Shown piece after piece: positions 61,956 through 64,000 of a stretch of 64,000 nt of DNA. Position 1 is the stretch's first letter; each line of letters starts with the position of its first letter. The notes beneath the pieces are model-generated. The model was given only the letters and a program-made list of their open reading frames with translations, was not told the DNA's origin and made no database searches. The DNA comes from Clonostachys chloroleuca (lineage: Eukaryota > Ascomycota > Sordariomycetes > Hypocreales > Bionectriaceae): the NCBI GenBank assembly GCA_037952775.1, contig JBANAY010000003.1, forward strand, positions 22,010,001 through 22,074,000, given 5' to 3'. The translations under genes and the position numbers were made by a program.

Positions 61956-64000
61956 GCCTCAGCAGGACGCACGACGGCAGTAGGTCGGTACCTGCCCGTA
62001 GGTCACTGCCCGCTTTGGCCTAAGCCCAGCGCCAGGGAAGCAGCCGCGGGGTCCTTCCTGCCTGCACCTGACTCTTGGCGAGCAAAGGTTCTGGAGGCAG
62101 GAAGGCACGACTCCCAGATTGCCTCCAGTTTGGTTGATCCTGGCCGACGCATCATCAGACCAGACCATGACCATAGAACATTAATATTTAGGTACTCAGA
62201 TTCCAGCTGGGTGTACCTGGCTACACTGCGGATACTGCCCACTGTTCAAGGTACCGCTAGCAGGGGAGACAAGTCTCACCTTGCTCATGAACCTCATCGT
62301 GCTCCATCTCGGCCGGCGTTTCGTTCAATGCACCTACCCTATGGGCTTGTTCGCAACATTCTCGTTTCTACACTCGCAGCTATGCCTGGGAGATACAATC
62401 AATTCACATGCTCATTGACGAGCGATTTTTCGTCTCTTTTTTCTGTCTGCACAGGTCCTGCGTCATGATTCTTCCTCGATGAACCCTGGGCAGTAACCGC
62501 CAGAGCATCACGCGGCTGGTGTCCACCTCCTTCAGCGCTGCTCCTCGGACAAAACTACACACAGAAGATCTAAGACATCGCATTCAACGCCGTGCTCCAT
62601 TCAATCGAACCGAATTGCTACCACCACAGAATGTCTTCATCTTGTTTTTAACGCCATCCGAGGTTCTTTTGCTGGCGGTGCGATTTCGACCAGTGCCAAA
62701 CCCCCACTTCTGCCATTCAGTATCAAGTCAACCACCAGAATGGGCTTCCTGCAGCGACCGGGGCCCTTGCAGTTACGACAAGTTGCTTTTCTGTGAGCTG
62801 CGAGTTCGGTTAATAACGAGCGCCTCACGAGCAGCCCATAGGAGGTCGTGCTAGGCGAGACCGCGTCTATGCAGTGGCTGCTGTACCTCCAACGATCACC
62901 TCGAAGGGGTATTGGCTGCGACGTCACCTCTTTCTCTCCACCCAATGGCGGCGGCCTTTAATACGTAGAGGGTGTGCATCCTGCATCAACATCTTCCGTA
63001 GCAGTCCGTCCTGCATTCAGATATGGGCTATCGACGGGCATGCCGGGGCAATTGGACGCTATCGCCCGGACCTCTTCAGGTCAATGGACCAGAATCCCGG
63101 ATACCGTGATCATCTCATCATCATCCACATAAAGCACTCAGTGACACAGTTACAGCACACGCGCGACAAATACAGTACCCCGTGAACCTGCCACCCATTG
63201 GTTGTTGATGTCCAACAGTCGGCAGAGGACCGAGATCTCAGACATTCCAGGGCAGGTGTTAGATCCGCTCGACCCCAGTTCTACTCTCCCGCCCCTTGAC
63301 CCTCGGCAAACAATGTTGGTCGCACAAGCGCAAAAAGGCCTGAGGGAGGGAGAAGGGAAGGGGAAAAAGCAAAGCCACGTGCGGTCAGAGCGATGGGTCC
63401 GTGAGCATGCACGCCTGTATCTTTCTGGAAGAGGCGTCGACCAAAATAACCTCGCAGGCGTGTATCGAGTTCGGCGTTGCTGTACGAAGCAGTCGCTTAG
63501 GCCCACGTTGACCAACCACGAGGCTGCCTCTCGCTTGCGCCGCCTTAAGCAACCTGGCCAAGGGACCTGCTTTGCCCCGGTTTGCAAATTGGGCTTGGCC
63601 AACTAGTTGCCCATAGCTTCAAATACGTCAAATAATGAACGGTGGAGGAGGAAAAAGAAAGCATCGGCATGCAGTACATCATTTATCAAGCGAGATTGAT
63701 TGGTCCCACCCACCTGCTAGGACTCGTTCATCTTCAGATGCCCTCACCCCCAAGATCTAGGAGGCCCAGGCGCGAGATCAAAGCACAACCCCTGCAGAAC
63801 CAAGCTCATGGGTGCTAGGAGAGAGTTAGGGGAGCCCTGGATCGGATCTGCACTGACGCAGCGCTTAAATGGCTTGCTCATTCGTGCATTGATGGAGCCG
63901 GTTCCCGCTTCCGATGCTTCGACTTGAAGCAAAGTAGCTGAGCCGTGTCAGACTAAGACCGTCCTGCGATTACATGTGAGTGTGCGATAGTTCTCCAGTC

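Larger units (their letters stand above)
54747..64000. other. 9.2-kb gene desert upstream of medA
   Basis: Many short frames are present (longest about 250 codons on the minus strand near 59.3-60.0 kb), but none has recognisable motifs, good start context or protein-like composition. No tRNA or rRNA was found. It presumably holds the medA promoter, a long untranslated leader and possibly non-coding RNAs; the next gene would start beyond the window. Confidence 0.5.

Noticed and set aside
61806..62468. 220-codon plus-strand frame
   Set aside because: Crosses a G-rich simple repeat and shows no protein-like pattern.

Overview
The window is nuclear DNA of a filamentous ascomycete (Pezizomycotina, most likely a Sordariomycete). 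The genes have short introns of about 50-75 nt with GTAAGT/GTATGT-type donors and CTRAY-type branch points. The gene set includes a medusa-type conidiation regulator, an APSES-ankyrin Mbp1, Fta1/CENP-L, Met8, Vac1 and a THI4 with a TPP riboswitch in a leader intron. No transposase, plasmid, phage or CRISPR signal was seen. Splice models were built by hand; every multi-exon model closes in frame over its full length unless stated.

Left arm (1-12.2 kb): metabolic genes. These are the 3' end of an amidase-family gene, a secreted L-amino-acid oxidase, a 14-TM DHA2-type MFS exporter (9 exons), a cysteine synthase-like/rhodanese fusion (7 exons) and a Dal5-type MFS permease (8 exons). They may form a small amino-acid or sulfur metabolism cluster. 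A tRNA-Ser(AGA) follows at 13.4 kb.

Middle (16-35.4 kb): a cysteine-rich GPI-anchored wall protein, a GNAT acetyltransferase, a Cup1-like LYR-motif protein divergent from MBP1 (with MCB and SCB boxes between them), Vac1/Pep7 divergent from Met8, a zinc-independent MDR oxidoreductase, Fta1/CENP-L and a small NAD(P)-binding protein. From 35.8 to 37.7 kb the minus strand carries several protein-like frames broken by stops, which look like a decayed locus. A small one-TM protein lies at 40.5 kb.

Right arm (42.7-54.7 kb): THI4, then a triosephosphate isomerase-like gene, an RpiB-like isomerase and a two-domain dihydroxyacetone kinase-like gene. The last three match EYI1, EYI2 and EYK1, the erythritol/erythrulose catabolic enzymes of Yarrowia and the functional counterparts of bacterial EryH/EryI. 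This is the most interesting system in the window. The canonical THI4 start and the EYI1 frame each need one extra base in a C run, which points to assembly homopolymer errors or real frameshifts.

Far right (54.7-64 kb): the medA-type regulator is preceded by more than 9 kb with no recognisable gene, containing an (AG)20 tract. This is probably an extended regulatory region or an untranslated/ncRNA transcription unit.
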